A stretch of DNA of 22,264 nucleotides from JAUVIB01 sp964424545. GTDB taxonomy: Bacteria; Calditrichota; Calditrichia; Calditrichales; Calditrichaceae. The notes beneath the pieces were generated by a model, which was not told where the DNA came from, ran no database searches, and was given only the letters and a program-made list of their open reading frames with translations. The stretch spans positions 1 through 22,264 of the forward strand of contig CAYRJN010000044.1 in the NCBI GenBank assembly GCA_964424545.1, in the 5' to 3' direction. This document shows, one piece after another, positions 1-8,714 of the stretch. The position numbers and the translations under genes were made by a program. Each line of letters begins with the position of its first letter. Position 1 is the stretch's first letter.

Positions 1-713
1 CGAAGATACTCTCCGTTTTTTTTATGAAACCCGCCATAGCGATTAACCATTTGTCCCCAGATATCATAGGTGTAATTAAACATATCCGTTGCTTCACTTT
101 TCTTACACCACTCAATAGGAAATAGCGTTAAGAACGGTTCAAATGAATTCATCCAGCTCTCACAAACAACAGATTTAATATCACTATTTTTTTTAATTAC
201 ATTTTCAACCAAATCACGTAAATCAACAGCCATTCGGGTCATATCTTTAAACGGCGATTCGGGCGTATAAATATTACCCATATGCAGATCAAGTTTCCCG
301 TCCTCCGTTATCTCATATAAGAACATTCCCGAAACACGCTCCCCTATAATTTTTGTCCCGAAAGCGCTGGGTATCCAGGGCCAGTCGTTAACGTCCTTTT
401 CGATTCTTTTTTCCAACCACGGCCATAGCGTTTCCAATCCTTTCCGTTCAAACGAAGAATTATCAGTTAAAACTTCAGACTCCTCTTTTAAGATTTTCAA
501 AAGCGCATCCCATTTTTTATCATTCCAACCTTTGATGGGATTTGCGGGATGATGTACACCGTCCCATAAGGACGTTAATCTGTATATCGGCGTTCCTCTA
601 TTTACAGCCCGTTCAAATTCCACTCCGTCGGCCTGATATTTCCGCACGAGCCATAAAGAGAGTTTAACGATATTCCGAACGAAATCCGTTCTATTTTCAA
701 CGCTTAATGCCAT
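1..713 (-). CDS. Partial protein of unknown function (C-terminus beyond left edge)
   Basis: An open frame with no stop runs from an ATG at 713 to the window edge, giving the first 237 residues of a protein. It starts MALSVENRTDFVRNIVKLSL. An in-frame stop at 741-743 with no other usual start codon between makes 713 the only good start; the ribosome-binding site is weak (a GAG three bases before the ATG). No signal peptide or membrane segment is visible, so it is probably cytoplasmic. It is rich in Trp and charged residues (for example LETLWPWLEKRIEKDVNDWP around residues 99-118) and ends at the edge with WGQMVNRYGGFHKKNGEYL. I do not recognise the family. It follows the beta-helix gene by 57 bases and is probably co-transcribed with it, so a role in the same pathway is possible but unproven. 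That it is a real gene is fairly certain from the long open frame and its position. Confidence 0.75.
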   Translation of the reverse strand, partial: MALSVENRTDFVRNIVKLSLWLVRKYQADGVEFERAVNRGTPIYRLTSLWDGVHHPANPIKGWNDKKWDALLKILKEESEVLTDNSSFERKGLETLWPWLEKRIEKDVNDWPWIPSAFGTKIIGERVSGMFLYEITEDGKLDLHMGNIYTPESPFKDMTRMAVDLRDLVENVIKKNSDIKSVVCESWMNSFEPFLTLFPIEWCKKSEATDMFNYTYDIWGQMVNRYGGFHKKNGEYL

Positions 714-770
714 ATCTCTACAATTCTTAAATTTAAAATATTAACCAGTAAAGTTTTTTAATACCCACAT

Positions 771-2216
771 TTATTTTAACAGCGGCGATGCGCCATAACC
801 TTTTGCAGGACTATTTTTACTTAAAATAAAAGCCTTCGTTAATTTAAAATAATATTGGTCAAAATCCGGTTTCACGGGCGATACTGTAATAGGAAGCTGT
901 TTCGGATTGTTTTCAATAAATTTCGGGTTGCCATAAAAGTTGTTTTTATATTTTTTTGACAAATGCGCCATTTTATATACAATATTTTTTTTATATCTAT
1001 CCCTGTTTTTCAACTCTCCGTGGATATCTTTAGCCAAATTGTAGAGGATGTTATTATGAATAAGCAACTTTGTCTTCGGATCCAATTTATCCATAATATA
1101 AATTCCAAAGGAAGAGTCTTTGTCCGCGCCAAAGGCCAAAATATTATTATAAATTTCTATTTTTCCCTTTGCTTCGTCAAACACGCTGATTCCTCCGGTT
1201 TTATGGGTTTCGTCAAAACCTTCAAAATAATTATTTCGAACAATCGCGTTAATAACATTATCTACCCGAATGGGACTTTTCACACGAAATCCCTTTGCGC
1301 CGCGGACGATATTATACTCTGCAATTAAATTCTTACAACTCGGATTTTTATTTTCTTCCGTGTTATCGGCTATCTTATTCTGACCGAGATAAATACCTGT
1401 ATAAAGCGGAGCGCCTTCAAAAATATTTCTCCGCGCAATACAATCTACATCGCCCTCTTTAAAGGAGAGCGCCTGATTATGTGCGCCGTAAAAATAGCAA
1501 TCTTCTACAATAGAAGCCGTAGAACTATAAAAATTAACGCCGTAATCCTGAATCGCGTTAGGATATGTTTCTCCGTGTTCCTCCTCCATTATATAATCGG
1601 AAATAAAGATACAATTAGAAACGAGAACGCTGTCAACGCGGAATACCTGAATGCCGTCTTTGCCGTTTTTATCAAGCGTGCAATTTTTTACTACAACATT
1701 ATGCGCCTTTTTTAAGGGTTTTTCGATTTTTAAAGCGGCATCATCCCAAATACCGACATCAATAGCGGCGCGATAATTGGAAATAATGAAACCGTCTATT
1801 ACGACATACGACACATTAGCTATCACAAACGCAGTACCAGTGTCCCCGTCTTTAAGGCTGTCAGCGCCGTCAACTTCGCCTTCTTTTCGCAGACCTTTCA
1901 AAAATACTTTACCGGGATTTTCAGCCATAATTACTATTGGATTATCTTTTTGACCGTTTTTATCTATTTTTATTGCAAACTCATAACCATAATCTCCATC
2001 TTTAACTATTAAGGTGTCTCCGCTATTCAATACGGACGCGCCTTTTTTTATTGTTCTGAATGGAGAAACGATCGTCCCGCTGTTGCTATCTTTCCCGTCA
2101 AGAGATACATAGTATTTATTATGTTTTGACGGTAACGTATTGCAAGAAAATATTATAGCGCTTAAGACAACCAAAAAAATAACAGCGTCATTTTTAATAG
2201 TATTGATAAAATTCAT
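771..2216 (-). CDS. Right-handed parallel beta-helix lipoprotein (paralogue 1 of 3)
   Basis: 481 residues. The N-terminus has a hydrophobic segment ending in a lipobox-like IIFSC with Cys25 as the likely lipidated residue, so it is probably anchored to a membrane facing the periplasm or cell surface. Residues about 35-110 match the start of DUF1565/pectate-lyase-like helices (YYVSLDGKDSNSGT, then SPFRTIKKGA and SGDTLIVKDGDYGYE). The rest shows repeated short strands ending in N-x-x-F/Y, typical of a right-handed beta-helix. A conserved core around residues 220-262 includes NAIQDYGVNFY and FKEGD (Lys253) followed by ARRN (Arg261/262), an arrangement resembling the Lys/Arg pair of PL6-type lyases. 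The start has a good AAGGA ribosome-binding site nine bases upstream. It is clearly related to the next two genes but more diverged, and it is the only one with a lipobox. The fold is secure; lyase activity is an inference and it could be an epimerase or only a binding protein. Confidence 0.85.
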   Translation of the reverse strand: MNFINTIKNDAVIFLVVLSAIIFSCNTLPSKHNKYYVSLDGKDSNSGTIVSPFRTIKKGASVLNSGDTLIVKDGDYGYEFAIKIDKNGQKDNPIVIMAENPGKVFLKGLRKEGEVDGADSLKDGDTGTAFVIANVSYVVIDGFIISNYRAAIDVGIWDDAALKIEKPLKKAHNVVVKNCTLDKNGKDGIQVFRVDSVLVSNCIFISDYIMEEEHGETYPNAIQDYGVNFYSSTASIVEDCYFYGAHNQALSFKEGDVDCIARRNIFEGAPLYTGIYLGQNKIADNTEENKNPSCKNLIAEYNIVRGAKGFRVKSPIRVDNVINAIVRNNYFEGFDETHKTGGISVFDEAKGKIEIYNNILAFGADKDSSFGIYIMDKLDPKTKLLIHNNILYNLAKDIHGELKNRDRYKKNIVYKMAHLSKKYKNNFYGNPKFIENNPKQLPITVSPVKPDFDQYYFKLTKAFILSKNSPAKGYGASPLLK

Positions 2217-2367
2217 AATTTTCTATCCTTAATTGTGTCGAAATTTCAATAATTATATTGATACACATCAAAATTATCATTTCGATGCCGACATGTTGAA
2301 AGAGAAATATTGGAAGAATTATCCGTTATATTTCTTACGTCCTTCTTCTTACTCCGTATTAATCAAT
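2217..2367 (-). promoter_or_regulatory. 151-base leader between beta-helix genes 2 and 1, with inverted repeats
   Basis: This gap holds TTGATACACATCAA at 2258-2271 (five-base arms around ACAC). In minus-strand RNA there is also a TCGAAAT ... ATTTCGA pair bracketing about 36 bases. A TATAAT-like hexamer lies next to it, but I find no good -35 partner. The repeats could be a repressor operator or a small leader structure controlling the lipoprotein gene. Evidence is weak, since short inverted repeats are common in AT-rich DNA. Confidence 0.25.
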
Positions 2368-3810
2368 TTACAACGCTATGTTCTCAAACTGAACGCCATA
2401 GCCCTTGGCTTTGCTGTCTTTTTTCAAATGAAACGGACTCGTAAGCTTTTTATAATAGGTTTCAAAATCCGGTTTTACAGGTTTATCATTAATTGGTTCC
2501 TGAACGGGATCACCGTTTATAAATTGCGGATCGTCCCTAAAATTATCCGTATTATACTGTATATCCGTATTACTTTTATAAAATTTGGTTTTATAAGCTA
2601 TATTCTTTGTAAAATGCCAAATCTGATCCGATTCATGCCGTAAATTTATAAAGTCCGTAGAAACCCTATAGAACGTATTGTGATGAATTTCCACATCATT
2701 AATATTTTCAAATCCCCAATCCTGAAAAATACCTCCCGACATCAAATTTTGCACGCCGAACGCAACAATATTATTACAAATTTCAATTCTTCCGCGTGCT
2801 TCATTGTAGATGTTAATTCCACAGGTTTTATTTCCGTCATCAAAACCTTCAATATAATTATATCTTACTATTGCGCTGTCCACATTATCCACAACAATGG
2901 GCGTTTTCATTCTGTACTTTCTTTTGGGCTCCACCTGGTTCAGACCATTAGTCGGTCTAAATATATTATACTCGGCAGTTAAGTTTTTACAGGATGGATT
3001 TTTATTTTCTTCCGATTCATTTTGAAGCCTGTTTTGACCAAGAAATAAGGCAAAATGTCCCACGCCTTCAAAAACGTTTTTTCGGGCAATACAGCTGGTA
3101 TCGCCTTCTTTAAAGGCGAGCGCCTGATTATGTTCGCCATAAAAATAGCAGTTCTCAACAACACAATTATTACAATAATAAAAGTTCACACCATAATCCT
3201 GAATTGCATTCCAGCCTCTTCTTTGCCGCATTTCATCTGTTATGAAAGTACAATTGCTAACCAACACATCGTCAACATGATAATTCTGTATTCCAACAGA
3301 AGCATTGTTATGAAAAACACAGTTGTAAATTTGAATATTTTTAGGTGGTATATTGGAAATGTTTCCCCATATTCCATTACTGATACCAACGGTATAATTA
3401 CTAATATTAAATCCATCAATAATAATATGAGAAGCATTACTAACCACAAAACATGAGCCTGTTCCACCATCTTCGTATTGATAAGTATTTACTTCTTCAG
3501 GTTTTCGCGGACCATTTAATATTACGGTTCCTCTTTCCGCTGCCTCCACTACGATAGGTTTTTCCCTGGTTCCACTATTACTGATTCTTATATTATACTC
3601 ATATCCATAATTCCCTGCTTCTACTACCAGAGAATCTCCTGCTGTTAATAATGTGACGCCTTTTTTAACCGTTCTGTAGGGATTGTTTTTACTCCCGTTA
3701 TTATTGTCATTTCCTTTTAAAGATACATGATAAGTTTTAGCAACAAGGGAAAAAGAAAAAATGAAAAAAAGAAATAAAACAAAACTTAAAATTTTTATTT
3801 TATGAATCAT
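2368..3810 (-). CDS. Secreted right-handed parallel beta-helix protein (paralogue 2 of 3)
   Basis: 480 residues from the ATG at 3810. A longer in-frame start at 3876 would overlap the upstream gene and put 22 hydrophilic residues before the signal peptide; the 3810 start has GAGAG at suitable spacing and leaves a clean Sec signal (MIHKIKILSFVLFLFFIFSF, cleavage likely near LVA-KTY). No lipobox Cys is present, so the product is probably periplasmic or secreted. The mature part opens with YHVSLKGNDNNNGS and is a beta-helix throughout. Key conserved stretches are WNAIQDYGVNFYY (about 200-212), FKEGD with Lys234, IARKN with Arg243, and FEGVGHFALFLGQN. The region from about 270 to 375 is nearly identical to paralogue 3, so these two arose by recent tandem duplication. 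Probable role: binding or cleaving an extracellular polysaccharide. The fold is confident; enzymatic activity and substrate are not shown by the sequence. Confidence 0.87.
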   Translation of the reverse strand: MIHKIKILSFVLFLFFIFSFSLVAKTYHVSLKGNDNNNGSKNNPYRTVKKGVTLLTAGDSLVVEAGNYGYEYNIRISNSGTREKPIVVEAAERGTVILNGPRKPEEVNTYQYEDGGTGSCFVVSNASHIIIDGFNISNYTVGISNGIWGNISNIPPKNIQIYNCVFHNNASVGIQNYHVDDVLVSNCTFITDEMRQRRGWNAIQDYGVNFYYCNNCVVENCYFYGEHNQALAFKEGDTSCIARKNVFEGVGHFALFLGQNRLQNESEENKNPSCKNLTAEYNIFRPTNGLNQVEPKRKYRMKTPIVVDNVDSAIVRYNYIEGFDDGNKTCGINIYNEARGRIEICNNIVAFGVQNLMSGGIFQDWGFENINDVEIHHNTFYRVSTDFINLRHESDQIWHFTKNIAYKTKFYKSNTDIQYNTDNFRDDPQFINGDPVQEPINDKPVKPDFETYYKKLTSPFHLKKDSKAKGYGVQFENIAL

Positions 3811-3859
3811 ATATATTCTCTCAATTTTTATTAGTATTTTTACATAGCTTAAACCATCT

Positions 3860-5275
3860 TCAAGGCTTTGCTCCAAACCCTTTGGCGTTGCTGTTCTTTT
3901 TTAGGCAAAAAGGTTCTGTCAATTTTTTATAATAAAAATCAAAATCTTGTTTTACCGGAGAATCAGATAACGCCTGCTGTCTTGGGTCGCCATTTATAAA
4001 CTCAGGGTTATTTCTAAAGTTTTCCGTATTGTATTCAAAATCCGTATTACTCTTATAAAAAGGCGTTTTCCACGCCAAATTTTTAGTGAAATGCCAAATA
4101 ATATCGGATTCGTGTCTAAGATTAATAAAATCCGTTGAAACTTTATAAAATGTATTGTGGTGTATTTCCACATCATTTTTATTTTCAAACCCCCAATCCT
4201 GAAAGATACCACCGGACATTAAATTATCAACTCCAAAAGCTACTATATTATTATATATTTCAATTTTACCGCGCGCCTCATTATACAAGTTAATGCCACA
4301 GGTTTTATTTCCATCGTCAAAACCTTCAATATAGTTATATCGTACTATGGCATTTTCCACATTATCTACAAGAATCGGGGTTTTTGTGCGATACTTTCTT
4401 TTCGGTTCAACCTGATTTAACCCATTGGTAGGTCTGATGATATTGTATTCTGCAATAAGGTTTTTACAAGATGGATTGCTGTTATTTTCTGATTCTGTCG
4501 ATATCCTATTTTGACCGAGAATAATGGCAAAATGCCCTACGCCTTCAAAGATATTTTTTCTTATAACACCGGCGGTATCGCCTTCTTTAAAAGAAACACA
4601 TTGGTTATGTTCGCCGTAAAAATAAGAATATTCAACCACTCCGTTATTACAGTAATAAAAATTTACCCCATAATCCTGAATTGCATTCCAGCCGCGTCTA
4701 TCAGGGAATTCATCTGAAATAAAAGTACAATTTGAAACTAAAACGTTATTAACTTTGTAATTTTCAATTCCATCCGAAGCATTATTATGTAGTTCACAAT
4801 TTTTTATGGTTATATTTTTTTGTTTTTCATCAACTCCAATATTAGCAATGCCTACCGAGTAATTGCTTATCTTAAATCCATTTATAATAATATTAGAAAC
4901 ATTCAGATTGTTAAAACAAGCGCCTTTTTCATCTCCCAGATCTGCCCGCTCAACTTCGTTTGCTTTTCTTGGCCCATTCAAAATTACATTCCCTCCTTTT
5001 TCGGCCATTACAACAATCGGATTCTCTTTTGTTCCGCTTCGGGTTATCTGTATATTATATTCATATCCGTAGTTTCCGGGTAAAACCATAAGTGTGTCGC
5101 CCGCTTTAAGAATTTTTACGCCTCTTTTTATTGTACGAAAAGGAGCCGCTTTATCGCCATTATTTGAATCATTCCCTTTAAGCGACACATAATAGCTCGC
5201 CGAAAAAAGAGAGAGTGAAAATAAAATTACCATTAATAGGGCCGTAATTATTACATTTCGATTAATATGTTTCAT
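3860..5275 (-). CDS. Secreted right-handed parallel beta-helix protein (paralogue 3 of 3)
   Basis: 471 residues. The Sec signal peptide is MKHINRNVIITALLMVILFS with likely cleavage around LFSA-SYY; no lipobox. The start at 5275 is supported by GAGG about nine bases upstream. The mature chain begins YYVSLKGNDSNNGD, then APFRTIKRGV and LPGNYGYEYN, as in DUF1565/pectate-lyase-like helices. Conserved beta-helix core: GWNAIQDYGVNFYYCN (about 195-210), FKEGD with Lys230, IRKN with Arg239, FEGVGHFAIILGQN. Shared with paralogue 2 almost word for word are GLNQVEPKRKYR, YIEGFDDGNKTCGIN and the segment SGGIFQDWGFEN. It is the first of the three in transcription order, 96 bases after the symporter gene, which links the triplet to transport. 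Likely a polysaccharide lyase-like or ligand-binding protein in the periplasm or outside the cell; the reaction is unknown. Confidence 0.87.
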   Translation of the reverse strand: MKHINRNVIITALLMVILFSLSLFSASYYVSLKGNDSNNGDKAAPFRTIKRGVKILKAGDTLMVLPGNYGYEYNIQITRSGTKENPIVVMAEKGGNVILNGPRKANEVERADLGDEKGACFNNLNVSNIIINGFKISNYSVGIANIGVDEKQKNITIKNCELHNNASDGIENYKVNNVLVSNCTFISDEFPDRRGWNAIQDYGVNFYYCNNGVVEYSYFYGEHNQCVSFKEGDTAGVIRKNIFEGVGHFAIILGQNRISTESENNSNPSCKNLIAEYNIIRPTNGLNQVEPKRKYRTKTPILVDNVENAIVRYNYIEGFDDGNKTCGINLYNEARGKIEIYNNIVAFGVDNLMSGGIFQDWGFENKNDVEIHHNTFYKVSTDFINLRHESDIIWHFTKNLAWKTPFYKSNTDFEYNTENFRNNPEFINGDPRQQALSDSPVKQDFDFYYKKLTEPFCLKKNSNAKGFGAKP

Positions 5276-5371
5276 TAAAAAAAAACCTCATTGAATAAAA
5301 TACTTTTTATTAAATAATTCTTTGATTTGGCAGCTTATTAAAATTTCACAATTTCTTTTTTTAAAACCGGA

Positions 5372-7435
5372 TTATTGTCCTGTTTCATTTAGTTTTTGAC
5401 TATTTTTTTTATTTACCGTACCATCGTCATAATCATCGCGTTTTGCATGTTTTAACCGTCTGAACATCTCAAACAGATCACGGTAACCGCCCAAGGCCAG
5501 CCAAATGGTAATTATTGCAGATAAAATTACAACAAACCAAAGATAGAATTGCCAATACTCAAGCCAGATAGAATCCGCTATATCCGTATCGAGCGCATAG
5601 ATCGTTCCAATAAGAAAAATTCCGAAGAAAAAGAAAATATACCCGTAGGAAAAAATAAACATTGCTTTATCGGCAAAAGTAAACTCTTCATCCATACCGA
5701 ACATTTCTTTGGCATTTTGTTTTACAATAGTCATAAAGCTCTGTTTTGTTTTGCTACTATCTTCCGGATCCCTATTAAGCATTGCGTTTAAATCAAATTT
5801 TTCTTTTCTACCGGTTATCAACGACACCGATACATACGTCGCAATGGTTATCAGCATTGAATAAAAATATAGTATCTGAGCATTTATGGGGAACTTAGCG
5901 CCGTTAAACTCCGGCCACCTGTTTATGAGCCCTTCCCAAACGCCCATACTTTGTAAAACAGCTTTGCTTATATCCCATTGATAGATCGCAAACCAACCCA
6001 ATAAGGCTAAAACAAGCCCTATTATTGCAGCCGCCCAGGCGCCTTTTGTATTTCCGTATTTCCAATAAAGCCCTCCGATTATTACCGAACCCGCCCAGCT
6101 TAAAAAGACCGACCCGGTCAAGGCAAAATACATTAATATATCCTGTTTCACCTCAAACAACAAGCTAAATACAAAAATAAATATTGCTACGCCAATTACC
6201 GAAATTCGTAGCCAGCGCATATGTTCTTTCGGCGATAACGGTTCGCTTTTTTTAAACAAAATTTGTCTTATGGGAATTAACGCATCCTGGATAAAAATTA
6301 CGCCCCAAGAATGTAAATAAGTGTCATGATTAGCCACAAACGCGGAAAATATTACCGCCGCAAAAACCCCGAACAATCCAACCGGCAATAATTGTGAAAT
6401 GGCTACCGTAACGGTTACCTGAGATCTTAACTGTTCGCTTTCGACAGTATTTAAAATTGCATGAATATTTGCGGCTTGTTTGGCAAAATCAACGTTATGC
6501 AATAACGTAAACGCCGCTATGGCTAATAAAACAAGCGGAAAATTTTGCGTTGTTGAACGCAATTTACTTACTACCCTACCCATTCTAGCTTCATGGGGCG
6601 ATCGAGCGGCGCCGTAATACCCTTGTCCTCCTTGCCAAGCCATAAAGTTATAAATATATCCAAAAGCCATAATCAGAAAAAAACTAATATTAAAGTTCTC
6701 TACATCTCCCGATTGCATGGGATTTATCATAGAGGCATTTGGCGGAGCCGTCAAAAGCGCCGAGCTTATCTGATCCCAACTAAATGTAAATAAAATAAAG
6801 AAACCGATAACAACAAAAATAATATTTAAAAAAGTCCCTTGAATAAAATCCGTTACCATCACGGCTATTTGTCCGCCAAGCAGGGTAAAAGCAAGGGATA
6901 TGGCAATTAAGGTGGAAAGTAAAATTAAATAGACAATATCTATATGAAAAGATCCTAATGTCCAAATATAATCAGTGGGCAATCCCATAAAATACTGAAA
7001 AAAACGCGCTCCTACGGAAGGAAAAATCGCAAAATTAATTATTCCCGATAAAAAGGCCAACAAACCGGCAAAAGTTCGAAACTTTTTGCTGTAACGCATT
7101 TCAAAAAATTGCCCCATTGTCATTGCTTTCGTTTCGCGGTATCGATACTGGATAAATCCCGTCATAGCTAATATTACCGTAACAGGTAGAATCATATTTT
7201 GCCACCAAATAGCGGTAAAACCCGCCTTATAATAAACTTCAAACATCGCCACCATTGTGATCGCCCCAAATGAAGCCATATCGTCACCAATTCCGAGAAG
7301 ATATTTTCCCGCAACGCGATGAGCCGAAAGGAAGTCCACAACGCTTCGTGTAAACCGTTTTGTATAAATCGCCATGGCAGTAATAAAAACAATAAAAGCA
7401 AATAATATTATCCAATCTACAATATGCATACTCAT
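5372..7435 (-). CDS. SSS-family (sodium/solute symporter-type) inner-membrane transporter
   Basis: 687 residues, highly hydrophobic with about 14 predicted membrane segments. The N-terminal helix (IVDWIILFAFIVFITAMAIY) is followed by the SSS-typical polar stretch DFLSAHRVAGKYLLGIGDDM and the cytoplasmic-loop motif TMGQFFEMRYSKKFR (about 106-120). A hydrophilic loop at about 535-590 and a charged C-terminal tail (KHAKRDDYDDGTVNKKNSQK) extend it beyond the usual 500-550 residues. In the helix that normally carries the Na2-site Ser-Thr pair, the sequence reads FSAFVANHDTYLHSW (363-377), so Ala368 and Asn369 stand where PutP has Ser340/Thr341; coupling to sodium is therefore uncertain. The ATG at 7435 has AGGA eight bases upstream. 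Placed between an aminotransferase and exported beta-helix proteins, it probably imports the product released by them. Family assignment is confident; substrate unknown. Confidence 0.9.
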   Translation of the reverse strand: MSMHIVDWIILFAFIVFITAMAIYTKRFTRSVVDFLSAHRVAGKYLLGIGDDMASFGAITMVAMFEVYYKAGFTAIWWQNMILPVTVILAMTGFIQYRYRETKAMTMGQFFEMRYSKKFRTFAGLLAFLSGIINFAIFPSVGARFFQYFMGLPTDYIWTLGSFHIDIVYLILLSTLIAISLAFTLLGGQIAVMVTDFIQGTFLNIIFVVIGFFILFTFSWDQISSALLTAPPNASMINPMQSGDVENFNISFFLIMAFGYIYNFMAWQGGQGYYGAARSPHEARMGRVVSKLRSTTQNFPLVLLAIAAFTLLHNVDFAKQAANIHAILNTVESEQLRSQVTVTVAISQLLPVGLFGVFAAVIFSAFVANHDTYLHSWGVIFIQDALIPIRQILFKKSEPLSPKEHMRWLRISVIGVAIFIFVFSLLFEVKQDILMYFALTGSVFLSWAGSVIIGGLYWKYGNTKGAWAAAIIGLVLALLGWFAIYQWDISKAVLQSMGVWEGLINRWPEFNGAKFPINAQILYFYSMLITIATYVSVSLITGRKEKFDLNAMLNRDPEDSSKTKQSFMTIVKQNAKEMFGMDEEFTFADKAMFIFSYGYIFFFFGIFLIGTIYALDTDIADSIWLEYWQFYLWFVVILSAIITIWLALGGYRDLFEMFRRLKHAKRDDYDDGTVNKKNSQKLNETGQ

Positions 7436-7496
7436 AAAGATATTCCTATTTTTATATATGGAGAAACAAAAAAGTGATAAAAATTTCCGTAGAATA

Positions 7497-8714
7497 TTAG
7501 CCGGCTATATGAAAGGCTTTATTAATTTTTTCCAAAGTTATATTAATGTCATTGTCGCCGTGAGAATAGTTAACTAACCACGTACGATCTTTATCCATAA
7601 AAATCCCCTGTTCAAACATCTCTCGCTCCACACGAATAAGACGATCAATTTCGCTTTGTGAAATATCGCGATCCAATATCAACGTAAAACCAACGGGAAG
7701 TCCTTTTAATTTTCCCGGAACGTCATGTTTTTTTATAATATCAGCCAAACCGTCCATAAATATTTTACCCTTGCTATACAGTGTTTTATGTACATTTTCT
7801 CGTTTCATTATCTTTATGGTGGATAGAGAAGCTGCAAGGGAAAGCGTTTCGCCGCCTAATGTTGTTGTTATGATTGTATCTTCAATTACCGACATTATTT
7901 TCTTCTTTCCGGCAAAGGCAGCTAAAGGATAACCATTGGCAATGGCTTTACCAAAAGTTGAAATATCCGGTTCAACATTATAATATTCGGCGGCGCCACC
8001 AAGCGCCAACCTAAAGCCTGCCAACACTTCATCAAAAATTAAAACGGAACCATTCTCGTCGCATAATTGTCTCAACCCAGGAATATAATCTTTATGCGGC
8101 GGATCATCTTCAAAATCAAACGGTATGGTTATAACGGCCGCAATATTTCCTTTCTCCTTTTCAAAAACCTCTTTAACTTTTTCCAAGTCATTAAACGGCA
8201 GATCATAAACCAAATCCCGCAATACGGCAGGTATCCCTTTAAGCGAATCATGAACAGCCATAAAGGTATCGTGCCAACCATGATAACCGATAGAAATTAT
8301 CTTATCTCTGCCGGTATACGTTCGAGCTAAACGCACTGCCGCAGAACAAACATCGCCGCCTGTTTTCAGGAATCTAACCATTTCGGTCCCCGGGATCACA
8401 TCAATAAACACCTGCGCAAGTTCATATTCCAAGGGACTGGGCATACCGAATATTGTTCCGTTTTTTAACTGTTTCCTTACGGCGTCATCGACTTCTTCAT
8501 ATGCATAACCAAGCACTATGGGGCCTAGCGAAGCTCCCCAGTCAATATATTCTTTACCGTCGACATCTGTAAAGCGGCACCCTTTTCCACTTACAATATT
8601 CAACGGCATAACGCCGTCATACTCCTTAACTGGCCGCTTAGAACCTGTTTGTGTTGCTTGGGGGATAACCGTTAAACCGCTATTAAATATTTTTTTTGCA
8701 TTTTCACTAATCAT
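7497..8714 (-). CDS. Class-III PLP aminotransferase, glutamate-1-semialdehyde 2,1-aminomutase-like
   Basis: 405 residues, a cytoplasmic fold-type I PLP enzyme. Visible signatures: GRDKIISIGYHGWHD (about 135-149), where the family has the YHG motif; IFDEVLAGFR (226-235) with Asp228 for the pyridine nitrogen; STFGKAIANGYPLAAFAG (252-269) with Lys256 as the probable Schiff-base lysine; TTTLGGETLSLAA (283-295) contributing to the cofactor phosphate site. In the family this chemistry moves an amino group on an amino acid, amine or amino-sugar-like substrate, or between adjacent carbons. It is somewhat shorter than true heme-pathway HemL (about 425-430) and sits with a transporter and beta-helix genes instead of heme genes, so I do not call it hemL. 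The start at 8714 lacks a strong ribosome-binding site at ideal spacing (AAAGGA is 14 bases away, GGG seven). Likely acts on the imported compound; exact reaction unknown. Confidence 0.88.
   Translation of the reverse strand: MISENAKKIFNSGLTVIPQATQTGSKRPVKEYDGVMPLNIVSGKGCRFTDVDGKEYIDWGASLGPIVLGYAYEEVDDAVRKQLKNGTIFGMPSPLEYELAQVFIDVIPGTEMVRFLKTGGDVCSAAVRLARTYTGRDKIISIGYHGWHDTFMAVHDSLKGIPAVLRDLVYDLPFNDLEKVKEVFEKEKGNIAAVITIPFDFEDDPPHKDYIPGLRQLCDENGSVLIFDEVLAGFRLALGGAAEYYNVEPDISTFGKAIANGYPLAAFAGKKKIMSVIEDTIITTTLGGETLSLAASLSTIKIMKRENVHKTLYSKGKIFMDGLADIIKKHDVPGKLKGLPVGFTLILDRDISQSEIDRLIRVEREMFEQGIFMDKDRTWLVNYSHGDNDINITLEKINKAFHIAG

Larger units (their letters stand above)
2368..5275 (-). repeat. Tandem gene duplication of beta-helix genes
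   Basis: The genes at 2368-3810 and 3860-5275 are direct tandem copies sharing long identical protein blocks and visibly similar DNA (compare the plus-strand text at 2721-2760 with that at 4196-4235). The gene at 771-2216 is a third, older copy with lower similarity and a different, lipoprotein-type N-terminus. The copies are separated only by 49 and 151 bases, with no flanking mobile element. Confidence 0.8.

Noticed and set aside
2233..2643. Plus-strand open frame of 136 codons
   Set aside because: It overlaps the end of the minus-strand beta-helix gene at 2368-3810 and has a composition typical of an antisense shadow (rich in Ile, Phe, Tyr, Arg) with no domain or ribosome-binding site.
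3811..3876. Longer start for beta-helix paralogue 2 at 3876
   Set aside because: It would overlap the upstream gene's end and place 22 hydrophilic residues before an obvious Sec signal; the ATG at 3810 has its own GAGAG site.
7497..8714. Calling the class-III aminotransferase hemL
   Set aside because: The motif set fits the family, but no heme-synthesis neighbours exist, the length is short for HemL and the context is a transport and catabolic cluster.
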